A stretch of DNA of 64,000 bases from Pogostemon cablin. Taxonomy: Eukaryota; Streptophyta; Magnoliopsida; Lamiales; Lamiaceae. Each line of letters begins with the position of its first letter. Positions within the stretch are counted from its first letter, which is position 1. This document shows, piece after piece, positions 1 to 12,530 of the stretch. The position numbers and the translations under genes are program-made. The stretch is taken from contig CM042955.1 of NCBI GenBank assembly GCA_023678885.1, forward strand, positions 21,153,835 through 21,217,834, in the 5' to 3' direction. The notes under the pieces are model-generated. The model was not told the DNA's origin. It did not search any database and worked only from the letters and a program-made list of their open reading frames with translations.

Positions 1-3000
1 ATTCGTGGTTGTTCAGGAACCTGTCGTCGACTCACTGAAATCAGCAGTGGACAGACTAACTTACTCGACAAATTTCCTCGACTTTTTAGGCCAGCACGCC
101 CTCCTCGTCCACAAAGAGATATTTCCTCCTTCTACCGTTGATGATCATGTTGATGATGGGAGATACCACCACATGTCACTCTTTCTGAACTTGGCAAACA
201 CTTTCCTTTACATGATCAACTCCTACATCATCGTCCCCACTGCAGACGACTACTCCGTCAGCCTAGGAGCAGCAGGAACAGTGTGTGGTGTGGTGATTGG
301 GGCGATGGCGGTAGCACAGATATTCTCATCCGTGTACTTCAGTGCTTGGTCCAACAGATCCTACTTCCAACCTCTGGTTTTCAGCAGCGTTATACTTGTA
401 ATTGGAAACCTCATGTACGCAATGGCTTATGACATCAACTCCTTAGCTGTACTGCTGCTTGGTCGAGTATGCTGTGGGTGAGTAGATCCTGTGTAAGAGT
501 ATGTTTGATTAACAAAAGTTAATACGTGGGTTAATAAGACCTAAACATGCGAGTAACAAGAGTTTTCAGTCCCACAGCTTTTGCCAAATTCGATTTTCGT
601 TCCAAATTACTTAGAATTTTCGGGTAGCTATCTCAAAATTTTAGATTTTGTTTAAAAACTAATTTTTCGTCACAAATCGTCCCATAACTTCTGAAAATTT
701 GTTAAAATCATCCAAATTTAGGATGAATTTGAAAAAATTTCAGGAGTTAATATGGTGAGAAATTTGGAAGCTTCCAAGTGTTTTCATCACAACCATTTTG
801 GTGAGAAATCAAGTTTTTTTTAGACTATTTTAAATAAAGTAAATTTATATGAGATGATTTTTAACTTGTGTGTGCATGAAAATTTCCTTATTTTTTATTA
901 GACAACGAATATTGCCTCTTGTTTTTTACTAACGGGCTTAGAAGATAAATAAGCATATAGTATAAATGTAACTAGTGTGCAAACCCCCCTTATGTTTAGT
1001 GATATTTAGGGCTCATTGAGTAATATCAACTCAATGTGAAGGAAACGTTCCCTGATCTATAGCTAGCTAAGTTCAACATGTCATGAAGTAATTTATAGTA
1101 GTGCTGTGATGATTGACATGAAGTTTGATTTTGCAGTTTGGGTTCAGCCAGAGCAGTTAACCGGCGCTACATTAGCGACTGCGTTCCGCTCAAATACCGG
1201 ATGCAGGCGTCCGCAGGTTTTGTAAGCGCGAGCGCTCTGGGAATCGCGTGCGGCCCTGCACTGGCCGGGATACTTCAAATGAAGTTCAAGAGGTTCAATA
1301 TCACGTTCAACCAAGTCACTTTGCCAGGTTGGGTGATGACTTTTGCATGGTTGTTTTACTTAGTGTGGCTATGGATCTTCTTCAGAGAACCTGCTCGTGA
1401 AACTGAAGCCAGCCAAGCACCACAGGATCAAACTAATGCTTTTCCAGCAGGTATCTAATTTTTATGGCTTATTAATGTTTTTTTTTTTCTCCTGCTGTTT
1501 AGGGTTTCTACACGTAAAAAATGTTGCTCAAGTAAATTCAAAGAGCCTTTCTCCTTTTTCCATTTTATTTTTATGATTTAATTGAAATAGTACAGAGAGG
1601 AATAACTAAACATTGGCACTGGATGACTTTGTATTCAAATTTTATTTTCTAGCCATTTATAGTTTCTAGATTCTCTCATTCAACTCAAGAGTTAGTCTCT
1701 TGTAAACTGGGTTTACATCATAAAACCTTGTAAACCCTGTGATCCCCCTTAATTTAAACACCCTAGCAATACATAGGGTATATAGGATTTGAAGAGGGAC
1801 CACAGGATTTACACGTACCGTGAACCCGGTTTACACAAGTGTTTGTGCCAAGTGACACGTGTTAGAGAGAAGTTATCTTAACCTTGAAAGTAGAGCTTAT
1901 AAAAATCTAAGTGTAAAGGTTAGATTCCCTCATCTTTCCAATGCGTCGCCCATAACATTAGTGCATGCATGGAAGACAATACACCAAGACACACGGTTCG
2001 GTTCATTAAAATTATTAGGTAGATTAATAATGCTTGAAAATATAATAAACAAGGAATGAACATGTGAATTGTCTTAATTCTTTATTCGTTGGGATATTAT
2101 AAATCACCTCCACTTAAGATATAATCCATCGGGCCTGTTGCTTTTAATAGACGGGCCCCTTTTAAGTGCAATTAGTCTCTTATTTTGCATACATTTTCAA
2201 GGTCATGAAATATTATTAACTCAATATGAACAAACACTTACTAAAGTGGCATAGAAATTCCTAAGTACTATGTTATTGGGTTCCAATTAAGAATTAATGG
2301 CTCTTGAATGTAACCTCTTATGTTAAGGTGTTAGGTAATTACAAGCAAATAACCTGAAATAATTATGACAGATTTAGGGTTTAGGGTTCAGCCTTGAAAG
2401 AGTAACTTGAAAACTTTATATTGCATTTGATTTTCACAGCAGGAGATGATGAAGTAGAGGAGGGACTCAGACAGCCATTGATTGAATCAACAGAAGAAGA
2501 ACAAGAAGCAGACGAATACGATGACGAGGTTGCAGAGAAAAAACCGGGGATAGCAGCAGCTAATTCACTGGGATCTGCTTATCGCTTGCTCACACCTTCA
2601 GTTAAGGTAATAATACTTTTGAATTTTATTATTTGGTATATATATGCATTAATTTAGAGAAAGACCATCATTTTGTTATGTTGTTCTTAATTCTTTCTTT
2701 CAGGTTCAATTATTGATTTACTTTATGCTCAAGTTTTCAATGGAAATACTGCTATCAGAATCGAGTGTGGTGACTTCACATTATTTTGGGTGGAAGACGG
2801 GCTCCATCGCAGTGTTCCTCGCTTGTCTCGGCCTTACGGTTCTTCCAGTAAACTATGTTGTTGGAAGCTACATAAGTAATATGTTCGAGGACAGGTAATA
2901 CTTATTCATTTATAAGAAAATCAGTTGTATGTCAATATATATTACTTGATCAAGACTAGCCATGTGTATTGAAACTACCATATTTTCTACCAACTTAAAT

Positions 3001-3931
3001 GATACACTTCTCTACTAGCTTTAGAGATAAATATTAATTTGATTGCTAGCTTTTAATAATTCTTATGATCATCAATCAATTAATTTGTGTGTTAATTTGC
3101 AGACAAATATTACTGGCATCGGAAATTGTAGTCTTCTGTGGCATACTTTTAAGCTTTCAATCTTTTGTTCCATATTCCATACCCCAATATGTCACTGCTG
3201 GCCTAATCACTTTCGTGGCGGCCGAAGTATTGGAAGGTAACATCTATCTCTATTATTTCTAATCATTCATTTTAATTTAGATAAAGATCTCCTGTGAGAC
3301 GGAAACTATATGAGACAGACGACACATTTTTAAAGTATGATTGTTATAAGTAAATTATGCTTGATGGTTAAAATATATTTTTCTAAAGTACGATAAATAA
3401 TGAATTAAAGTATTATATTAGGACGATACAATATGATTCACTACAAACATGTTAGAGTGACTTGATTAGAAAGGTGAATCGTTCAATACTTTAATCAAGT
3501 CATTATAACATACTTTAACTATCAATAAATATATTTTATCTGTATAAAAACAATACTTTAAAAATGTATCGATCCGTCTCACAACCCGCCTCACATATAT
3601 CCATCTCACAGGAGAGTAGTCTTTAATTAATTTATATTTGAAAAATTAGTATCTAAGATGATCTCCTATGAGCTCTAATTTTTCATCTGCAGGGGTTAAT
3701 TTGTCATTGCTCTCGAGAGTGATGTCGTCCAGACTTGCTCGCGGAACCTTCAACGGCGGCCTTCTGTCGACCGAAGCTGGAACCCTTGCCCGGGTGTTCG
3801 CAGATGCAACGATCACCCTAGCAGGTTATATGGGGGAAGATAAGCTGTTGAACATTACACTTATTCCTTCTCTAGTCATTTGTGTGATCTCAATTGCTGC
3901 AACATGTTTTACCTACAACACTTTGTACTAG
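1..3931 (+). CDS. PHT5: SPX-MFS vacuolar phosphate transporter, 3' part of gene (six exons)
   Basis: Related plant proteins carry an N-terminal SPX domain (inositol pyrophosphate sensing) fused to a major facilitator transporter and move phosphate into the vacuole. Exons read here: 1-477, 1137-1450, 2443-2606, 2704-2894, 3103-3236 and 3693-3931, all with GT-AG introns. Joined, they stay open from base 2 to the TAG at 3929-3931, 505 residues, against about 700 for the family, so the SPX domain and first exon(s) lie upstream of the window. Visible landmarks are the pre-MFS linker with FLDFLGQHALLVHKEIFPP, a first membrane helix after NLANTFLYMINSYIIVPTAD, LGSARAVNRRYISDCVP across the exon 1/2 junction, an acidic loop (EEEQEADEYDDE) in exon 3, and a C-terminal half rich in membrane segments. 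No stop or frameshift is seen. Intron 2 holds a fold-back MITE and intron 5 holds a GTCTC-family MITE. The family call is firm; which paralogue is not resolved. Confidence 0.93.
1694..1845. mobile_element. Fold-back MITE in intron 2 of the PHT5-like gene
   Basis: The left arm from CTTGTAAACTGGGTTTACA is the imperfect reverse complement of the right arm ending GAACCCGGTTTACACAAG, so nearly the whole segment folds into one hairpin. A related copy lies at about 49911-50055. It has no coding capacity. Exact ends and target duplication were not resolved. Confidence 0.6.
3285..3623. mobile_element. GTCTC-family fold-back MITE in intron 5
   Basis: The arms read GATCTCCTGTGAGACGG on the left and CCATCTCACAGGAGAGTAG on the right and are inverted copies, with further inverted similarity inside (GACACATTTTTAAAGTATG against CATACTTTAA-type sequence). 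The same arm motif bounds the elements at 6421-6708, 36179-37822 and 38624-38864. It sits wholly between the splice sites at 3237 and 3692. Confidence 0.65.
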
Positions 3932-3991
3932 GCCTTTTTTTTTTCTTAAGCAACAACACTTTGTACTAGGCCTTTTTTTTTTCTTAAGCAA
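3916..3991 (+). repeat. 38 bp tandem duplication over the PHT5-like stop codon
   Basis: The block CAACACTTTGTACTAGGCC plus the following T-run is present twice, at 3916-3953 and 3954-3991. The first copy encodes the last residues and the stop. The second is in the 3' UTR. Confidence 0.85.
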
Positions 3992-4777
3992 TAACTTGCA
4001 TTAGACTATCTTATCGTGACAGGGATTATTAGTATCACTTTTTATTTTTTAAAAGTGTGGTAGGTTTTTGTTATTCTTTATAAAAAAAATGTGTCACTTT
4101 TTATCTTTTCTTCATTTTGACTGACTTTTATTTTGTATGGGTATTTTTTTATATATAGTTGACACCAACATAATTTATATTTTACATCATTTTCTATTTA
4201 TGTAAAGATAAATACTTATTTTGTATACAAATGCTAAAATATTGAGTAAGACTTTATTATTATGTAATAGGGTTCAAGTTTAATTTACCCCCTTAATTTA
4301 TTAGGATATAACTATTACTTTATTCGAATTCTTATAGTTAATGCAATACTCCGGTCCTCCATATGTTTATCTTTTTACATGTAGTTGGTATATACTTTCT
4401 TAAGAAATATAATAATACTAAAATAATTACTGTATTTTAAGATTTAAAATTATAATTTTTTTATTTATAAAATATATATTCATATAATAATAATTTTTAT
4501 TTTGTATTACAATAATCGGTATAATTATATTATTGTTAATTTAATTATAATATCATGAAAAAAAATAAATAATAAAACTTGAATACAATAACTTTCTATT
4601 AAATTATTAATACTTTTTTAATTAAAATGCTTAATTAGTAAAGAAATTTTTATAACATATAAATATAATTCAAAATAAAGTATTATTTAAAAAAATATTT
4701 TGAAAAAATCATATAAAGTTTTCTTACAAATTTAAGTTCAAACATTTATTATTATTAGAATAATAGGAAATTTATTA
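3992..4777. other. AT-rich intergenic DNA, nothing recognised
   Basis: Very AT-rich sequence after the PHT5-like gene, presumably 3' UTR and spacer. No ORF with a recognisable product, RNA gene or clear repeat was seen. Confidence 0.6.
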
Positions 4778-6144
4778 TTCCCTCTGTCTGCCTCTAACGT
4801 CCACATTTGTTTTTTACGCGTATATTAAGAAGTAGTAATATTTTATATGTAGTGGGTAGGTATTGTGTGAATTTTACCTTTATACCCCTCCATATAATTA
4901 ACTATCATTTTACTAATGCAAAGTACTCTCTAGGAAAGAGAAAAAGTAAAATACTACTATTACTCTCCAGCAAGACAAGGCAGTGGAGGAGAGTCGAACT
5001 CTATCTTCAAACCAATCCCAAGGAGGTGATTGGCTAGTGAGAATCGCACGATGTTATGATAGCGGCTGAGAATCGGAAGAAATCTCAACCAAAATCTGGT
5101 CCCGGTTGAAGAACCCCCAGATAGGTTGAGAAGAGAGCCGCACTCCCAAATCTTGGAAGAGACGGCGATGAAGGGCCCAAAAATATTGAAGCAGTGTCGA
5201 TCTTGGGCTCCTTTTGGAGAAGAACCACGCCAGAGAGGCGCGACCATCTTGACCAGATTCGAGCCGTCGAGGCCCATTTCACATCTGGTAAACCGCGCAG
5301 GAAAAAAGTGACAGAAGATGCAGGGGTGACGATGAAGAATTAGGGCTCGTCAAAATAACAGAACACAAGAACACCAATTCGAGATTGAAAGGTTGCATTA
5401 GCCATTGTCGTGTGAGGGACCAGATATGCACAAGCCCAAGGCGAATTCCAATTGGGGGCCAGCAAGACGCAGTTGGGCGACGAATATGGTCGTCGGTGAC
5501 AGGCCATCACTATATGAAACGATTAGGGCAATAGACGGCTGGAAGCGAAGTGACGGAAGTCGCATTGGAGAAGAACGGAGACGACAAAAGCCATGAATTT
5601 AAGCCTGATTTGAGATTGCTGAGGGAAGTCAGCCATGGCGCGGCTAGGCTAGGGCAGAAATAATGGGAAAATTCAGAGGGAGGGGGGGAGAAAAAAATTT
5701 AGAGAGAGAAAACACTCCCCCTACCTCGAAGCATTTCCTACACTGGACTAGGGTTCATAATAGAAACGATTATGAGGGCTGAAGATGATTATGAGAAAGA
5801 CAAGATTTTAGGTGAGAGTGTGGTGGTGGTCCGATTCGAAGAACAACGATATTTGGGGATTTAGGGTTTCCAAAGAGAATGTTAGATTTTGGGTCTTTGG
5901 AATTGACTGCTGAATTCACAATATGTTATGTAAGATGAATGATTAATATTTTTAATTAAGTTTAATTTATGCCCAGTAATGAAGTTTAATTAATTTGAAG
6001 AATGACATATGTGTAAATTTGTAAACAAATTAAGGGTTATAATTTGGTATTGGTGGGACACTCACATTCCATTAATAGAAATGTGGACCTATCTGGCGGA
6101 TGCCAAGAATGGCAAAATATGGACCTATTTGGCGAACGGAGGAG
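4778..6144. mobile_element. Mariner/Stowaway-like TIR element, non-autonomous, about 1.37 kb
   Basis: The left end reads TTCCCTCTGTCTGCCTCTAA and the right end, reverse complemented, CTCCTCCGTTCGCCAAATAG. Both are followed by GTCCACATTT or GTCCATATTT, and TA dinucleotides flank both ends, as in plant mariner and Stowaway elements. The interior (about 5000-5900) is much more GC-rich than its surroundings and contains short ORFs on both strands (for example minus 4960-5277), none recognisable as a transposase. The interior may be captured host DNA or an unrelated filler. Confidence 0.6.
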
Positions 6145-6420
6145 TAATTGAATAATTATTGTTGAACCAATAAAAAAACAACACATAAAAAATTAAAATT
6201 GATTATTCATGAGAGGGTGACACATGTGTTTTAGAAAAAATTATATTAGGCAAGTACTTTACAATGATATGTATTAAGATTTTAAAGGTAGTAGGTATTA
6301 CTGGTACTTTTACTCTTTTTTTTAATTCTTAACTTTAATTTGAATACGTGAAAAATTTGTGTAATAATGTAGATCATTTAGGTGTTTAGTTTTTTTTTTT
6401 TTTTAATATCGAAATGACAA
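6145..6420. other. AT-rich spacer, nothing recognised
   Basis: Short AT-rich stretch between two TIR elements with no supported gene or repeat. Confidence 0.5.
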
Positions 6421-6708
6421 AGTCTCTTGTGAGATGGGTTATTTGTGAGACGGATGTGAGACGAGTCGACACATCATTAAAGTAAGCTTATTGTATAGAT
6501 AAAATATGTTTAATGGTTGTTAAAGTATGTTTTCTAAAGTATGTTTGATTATACATTAAAGTATGATATTAACGTGTTATAATACGATTTATTATTAACA
6601 TACTTCAACTATAAATAAACATACTTTATCTATAAATAAGCATATTTTAGTGATGTGTCAACCCGTCTCACACTCGTCTCACAAATAACCCATCTTAAAC
6701 GAGAGTCT
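6421..6708. mobile_element. GTCTC-family fold-back MITE
   Basis: Long terminal inverted repeats: the left arm contains GATGGGTTATTTGTGAGACG, and the same string occurs reverse complemented near the right end (CGTCTCACAAATAACCCATC). Both are followed by further GTGAGACG and GACACATCA blocks. The centre is AT-rich and has no ORF. Confidence 0.75.
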
Positions 6709-7176
6709 CTCTATGGAAATATATATAATCCCTCCATCTCATACAACTTTCACAATTTCCTTAATTGTTTTTCTAACAAAACCCTTCACACTTTATAAAA
6801 GAAATATTATTTTATCAAACAATCTCAAAAGTAATTTTAATTTCGAATATCATTACTTTATAATTTTTTTATTTTTTAAAAATATTACGATTCTCTCTAA
6901 AGTAAACAAAATTTAGTAAAAAAAAAAACTTTTCTCAAACAATAATGTGAAATAATAATTAAACAGGAAGCGTTATCCGAGAGTATCGGAAAGCGTACTC
7001 TGAGATGGAGTATATTTTATCATATATCATATTTTATGTTTAATATTTATTATTATATAATAATTATCTTTTCAACAAATTTTTTTCGATAAAACCCATA
7101 TGTCGTCCTAGTACGTAAACCATTAAATTTAGCAATCAACTAAGTAAACATATAAAACACGCACCTACTAGGAATG
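6709..7176. other. AT-rich intergenic DNA, nothing recognised
   Basis: No supported coding or RNA feature. A 67-codon ORF at 6713-6916 has no recognisable motif and is treated as chance. Confidence 0.5.
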
Positions 7177-8994
7177 CACATTTTTCTTTATATATAATAA
7201 AATACACTTTAAAAGTTAAAATTGAATCAATTTTTAATTTATATCATTGATCTTGATTATTAAATCTTTTTTAATTTAATCTGTTCATCACATTATTCAT
7301 TCTCTTCCATTCATCACAATTATCATATTAAAATTTTGGCCATTGATTTTTTGGTCATAATAATGATACCTTATTTAATTTAAAACGATTTCTCATATGT
7401 GTGCTTAATATTATTTTTTCATTAAATATAATACATAACTTCTACTAATTTTAATTGTAAACTTTGTCTAAAATATAATTAATTCAATATCAAAATAGGA
7501 TTTATATTATATTTTAATTAATAATAAAATATTTTTAATAAATTATTAATTTGAACAATAAATAAATATAAATATAGGGTTTAGGGATATGGTTTTAGGG
7601 TTTAGGATTTATTGTAATATTATTCAATTATTATTATAATAACTTATAAAATTAAGGTTTAGGTCATATTTTTGTAAAAGAATTATATTATATTTTTTAT
7701 ATTTAATTATTAATAATATAAGTTCATTTAAAATATTAATTTTAATTGATAAAAAAATACTTTAAAAATAATATTAAATGAGTATGAGTAATTTACGAGT
7801 ATTTTTTATACACCGGTATCCGATCCATAGACCGACTAATTCGGGGGAGGCCAGAACCCATCGTCCACTAAAAGACTTTGGGACAGAATACAAATATTGT
7901 AATGATTTTTTCAAATATTAATTTTTAAATGATATTTTTTATTTAATCATATTTATTTTAAATATAAATATTTTTCTAAAATAAATTAGTATTAAATGGG
8001 CATGTGTAATCTACGGGTATTTATAAACAAGTTTGGGACATGTATGAGTATCATAATATATTTTTTTAATGAAACAGATAAGAAAATGAGTAGTTTATAA
8101 TTAAATGGATACGAGTACATACGGATACCCCTATAGTGAATATCCTACCCGCTATAATCCCTAACAACTATCGATTATACATTAAAATATTATATCTTTC
8201 AAAGTAATATATATTATAATAGTATATTCTTTATTATTTGATTTGATTACTTGGTATAACAAATACTTGATTTGAGAAATTAATCTTTGATTTGATTACA
8301 ACTAATTTATGAGAAATATATATAAAAGGCTATAGGGAGCCCTCTTATAATATAATTAATTGAAATGCCTATAATCAAATTATGCCTATGTTTAAATGCA
8401 GTTTTTAGGAGATTCATAAAAATGTATGAGAGAAGATTTTTATTTTTCAAAATATAATAACAATTTTAAGTGAAGGATCTATTAATTTTTTATTTTTTCA
8501 ATTTATGAATAGAATATGTGTAAATAAATTTTCTTATAGAAATAAAACCGAGAAATAAATATATTACCTGTGAATAATTCTTTCATCGATCCTAATATTG
8601 ATTCGCTTCACCCTTAGGTAAGCATTAACCAAGCATACGGGATGCAGTACAATAATAAGTTTGGGATGATATTATTATGAATTTTTTAAATTGGACATGT
8701 AAGATCACGGATGGTGAATATTTATATGGATACGAATTATGGGTACTCCTAACATCGATATTGATTATCTTTAATAATTATATTTCCTGGTATCCCATTT
8801 TACCCTAAGCATATTGATAAATAATTTTGGAGTAATTACAAATATAGTAAACGACACAGATTCAGGTATGAGCGGTTGATATTTAAATAAATATGGTATG
8901 GTACATTTAAATAAGTACGGGTACCTAAATACTAATTAATAAATGTACAACTACCTAATATGACATTACATAAAATTGTATATTATATGTAAAT

Positions 8995-9335
8995 AATTAG
9001 TGGTATAACTTTAGTGGCATACTGTACCCCGATAGTTTAATATTTCTCAGCAGTGAAATGATAACTTTACCCCTGTGATTTATGGTATACTTTTTTCCAG
9101 TGGTTTAGGGCATATTGTCCACCGAGGTTTAATATTTATCGGCAGGGTTTAGCGTTTGTTCCAATTGTAATATTATAACTTTACCCATTTGGTTTATGGT
9201 ATACTATTATCTAGTAGTTTAGTGCATACTGTACCCCAAGGGTTTACCATTTATCGGTAGAGAATAGTGTTTGTTCAAATAGTGAAATTAAGATTTTACC
9301 TCAATAGTTTTTGGTATACTGTACCCCAAGAGTCT
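8995..9335. repeat. Diverged tandem repeat of about 125 bp, about three units
   Basis: Phrases such as TTATGGTATACT, GTTTAATATTTATCGGCAG and TAACTTTACCC recur in the same order about every 125 bases, with considerable divergence. It is followed by a TA microsatellite. Confidence 0.55.
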
Positions 9336-9359
9336 ACATAGCATGTATTATGGAGAGAG

Positions 9360-9365
<6 letters not shown>

Positions 9366-9436
<71 letters not shown>
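9366..9436. repeat. TA microsatellite
   Basis: Uninterrupted TA dinucleotide run. Confidence 0.95.
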
Positions 9437-9438
<2 letters not shown>

Positions 9439-9655
9439 TTAAGAGCTATTTATTTGACAAAATTCCTGACCATGCAACACACGACACTATTTTTTGGACA
9501 ATCTTAATGTTGTATTGGACGGTATTACTAGGTTTCTCCTTCGAGTAGAGATAGAATGATTTATCCAAAAGACATGATTTAGACTTCTCTTTTGGATTTA
9601 AATAACATCAGAATACCTTCATCCCGTGCAATGCACGGGTTCAAACGCTAGTGTA

Positions 9656-10569
9656 TTCTAAGAAGGCAATGCAGACAATTAAAAACCTTAATGGATATTA
9701 TTTCATCTTTATGTTTTGTCACAAAAAGCCTTTACAAAAATCCACTACGTCGAAAGTCATAAGAAGAGAAATTGAACATAATGCGATGTTAATTTAGTAG
9801 ATTTTCCAATGAATAAAAAAATAATAATAAGAGAGAGAGAAAAGTTAAAAATAAAAATTACCTACCATTTTATGTTAGAAATATGAAAATTGGTTTGTAC
9901 AAGATAATTTTATAAACAAATAAATTATGAAAGAAAAATCTGGATAAATGTAAATGGAAGAAAATTTTGGAAAACAGCACAAATAAAAGAAAATTTTAGA
10001 TTTTTTTCGAATGAATGTAAAAATATAAAAGATATGTCGAATTCTCGAAGAAATATTAAAACATAGATATAATTACAACCTAGAATTGTTAAGAAGTTGT
10101 AAAGTGTCATTTTAACCGGTATAAATATAGGACATTTGCATGTTCAATGAACCATAATAAAATGTGTTTGCTTATTAAGAAGCTCAGATTAAGAAGTTAA
10201 GTTCAATTCTATAAACCCAGATTTGAAGTTAAGTTCAATTCTATAAACCCAGATTTTATGTCTTTTACAAAATTTTATATATATCATTTTTTTTACATTG
10301 TGTCAAATATAAATACTAATAAAGTCTGGGTTTATAATGACGGATTGTGACGCATTTAGTGACGGAAAATGCTCCGTCGTTGTTATATCCACATTCACCA
10401 TAGTCTATTATACATATAAAAAAATAAATTTAGTTGTTACAAAAGGAGGTAAAAATTATGGTCACAAATAACATATAATGATTAAAAATAAATTTTGGTA
10501 AAAAAAGTAACTATTACTATAACATTGAAATTTAAAATAATAAATTCTTGTGAAAATTAAAAGAGTTAA
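9656..10569. other. AT-rich intergenic DNA, nothing firm
   Basis: No supported gene. A short stretch at about 10340-10385 (TGACGGATTGTGACGC, then TTTAGTGACGGAAAATG) resembles the GACGG-type subterminal repeats of CACTA elements, but no end of such an element is visible. Confidence 0.4.
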
Positions 10570-10641
10570 AGGTTCATAGCTCGGTTGTAGAGCATTTGAC
10601 TGCAAATCAAGAGGTCACAGGTTCGAACCCGTTGGGCCCCT
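10570..10641 (+). tRNA. tRNA-Cys(GCA)-like sequence, probably a degenerate copy
   Basis: The 72-base segment has the order of a plant nuclear tRNA-Cys: D-arm GCTC...GAGC, anticodon arm TTTGACTGCAAATCAAG with GCA at the anticodon position, and T-loop GGTTCGAACC. The acceptor stem (AGGTTCA against GGGCCCC) and the T-stem (ACAGG against CCGTT) carry several mismatches, so it probably does not fold as a working tRNA. A short T-run follows, as for Pol III termination. A ~155 bp tandem repeat starts 30 bases downstream. Confidence 0.6.
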
Positions 10642-10670
10642 TTATATATATATATATTTTTTTTTTAAAT

Positions 10671-11295
10671 TGTTTTACCTAATAAAATACTATAATTTAA
10701 TTTTCCACCCCTCATAAAACAATATGGTTTTTTATTTTTATTTTTATAATATAATTGTTTTACCTAATAAAACACTATAATATTTTTTTTATAATTTTGC
10801 ACCACCTAAAATACTATAGTTTTCTACCACATCTTGTTTTACCTAATAAAATACTATAATTTAGTTTTCCACCACCTCATAAAACACTATAGTTTTTTTT
10901 TAATATAATTGTTTTACCTAATAAAACACTATAATATTTTTTTTTTTAATTTTGCACCACCTAAAATACTATAGTTTTCTACCACCTCTTGTTTTACCTA
11001 ATAAAATACTATAATTCAATTTTCTACCACCTCATAAAACACTATAGTTTTTTTAATATAATTGTTTTACCTAATAAAACACTATAATATATTTTTTTTA
11101 TAATTTTGCACCACCTAAAATACTATAGTTTTCTACCACCTCTTGTTTTACCTAATAAAATACTATAATTTAATTTTTCACCACCTCATAAAACACTATA
11201 GTTTTTTTTATATATATAATTGTTTTACCTAATAAAACACTATAATATTTTTTTTTTAATTTTGCACCACCTAAAATAAAATACTATAGTTGATT
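10671..11295. repeat. Tandem repeat, unit about 155 bp, four copies
   Basis: TGTTTTACCTAATAAAATAC begins units at 10671, 10835, 10990 and 11144, spaced 164, 155 and 154 bases. Each unit is made of two related half-units, one with AATAAAATACT and CCACCTCATAAAACAC, one with AATAAAACACT and TTTGCACCACCTAAAATAC. No coding potential. It could be a small satellite or the body of an element. Confidence 0.85.
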
Positions 11296-11753
11296 TGTAT
11301 TATTTGGTATTAATATGTATAGCAATTAAAAATATAATTTTTGTATTGTTCAATAAAATAATCACTTTTTATTTCTAAATTAATGTTCATATACTCCACC
11401 TATATAAATATATATAAACCAAATATTATGATATATATAAAATTCATAATATTATTTACTCTCTCATAAATATATATTATTTCTTTACTATATGTATTAG
11501 TTGATTAACTTAACCATGTGATATTATTATTTAAAATCTATTAAAAAAATTTTAACTTAAATTATTTGATATTCAACAAAATCTAAACCCTCAATTAGTA
11601 ATGATAATAATAATTTTATTTTTAAATAAAATATAAATTAAATTTACATATTTTCTTTATACTTTTTTAGAATAAATTTTATTTAAAAATCAAATTAAAA
11701 AATATATTTAATTGTAATAAATAAAAATTTAATTAATGATAGATTATCACATA
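11296..11753. other. AT-rich DNA, nothing recognised
   Basis: No supported gene, RNA or repeat boundary was seen. Confidence 0.5.
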
Positions 11754-11977
11754 CTTCCTCCGTCCCACAGAAGTTGTGACATTTTCCTTTTTGGATTGTC
11801 CAATAAAAGCTGTTACATTCATTTTATAGCATATAGGACCCACACAAAAAAAATATTAACATATTCACATTGACTCACACACACTATTAATACATCTACC
11901 TACTATACATTAAATATTATTTCTCTCACTACACTTTATATTAAAATATTATACTCATTAATCTCCGTGGGAGGGAG
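11754..11977. mobile_element. Stowaway MITE
   Basis: TIRs CTTCCTCCGTCCCACAGAAG and (reverse complemented) CTCCCTCCCACGGAG with TA on both sides. 224 bp, no ORF. Confidence 0.85.
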
Positions 11978-12299
11978 TATAAAATATAAGTCATAGTTAA
12001 TTACTATATGATTACACATGCATTTTTAAAAAAAATTATTCTAGAAAACAACTTCACAAATATATATATTAAGAAATTAATTAAATATATATTATATATA
12101 TATATATATATTAAATTAGTATATTTTAATTAGAATTCAAATTAAAAGAAACTTTTTAACTTTCCTTATTAACTTATTTAAATGTAATAAATAGAAATAG
12201 AAATTAATTAATAGTAAATTAAAACATGTAAAATAAATCATAGTTATAAATCACGTGATGATACATGTAGTTTTTAATTTTTTTTTAAGAAACTACTTC

Positions 12300-12331
<32 letters not shown>

Positions 12332-12530
12332 TTAAGATTTTAAAATTTTATTATTATATTATGGACTTGTTTGATTATTTAATATTTATGAATAATATTA
12401 TGTATTTACGAATAAAATATTAATTTATTGTTCATGAACGATATAGTTGTATGTTCGTGAGTTCACAAACATATTATTAAACATGTTTGCGAGCACTATT
12501 ACACTCTCTAATATTGCAGTAGGTTATGGG
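11978..12530. other. AT-rich DNA, nothing recognised
   Basis: Low-complexity AT-rich sequence with short TA runs (about 12090-12110). No supported gene. Confidence 0.5.

Larger units (their letters stand above)
7177..9655 (+). mobile_element. Putative non-autonomous Helitron
   Basis: The right end has the layout of a plant Helitron terminus: a palindromic hairpin CCCGTGCAATGCACGGG (about 9627-9643), then a short spacer and CTAGT. A possible 5' end is TCTTTATATATAATAAA near 7177, of the TC-plus-AT-rich kind. There is no Rep/helicase coding sequence. The 3' end is much better supported than the 5' end, so the length is a guess. Confidence 0.35.

Noticed and set aside
5405..5596. Possible gene in the mariner-like element
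   Set aside because: Short ORFs on both strands without any transposase or host domain.
7560..7620. TTTAGGG-like phrases resembling telomere repeats
   Set aside because: Only a few interrupted motifs, not a tandem array; chance in AT-rich DNA.
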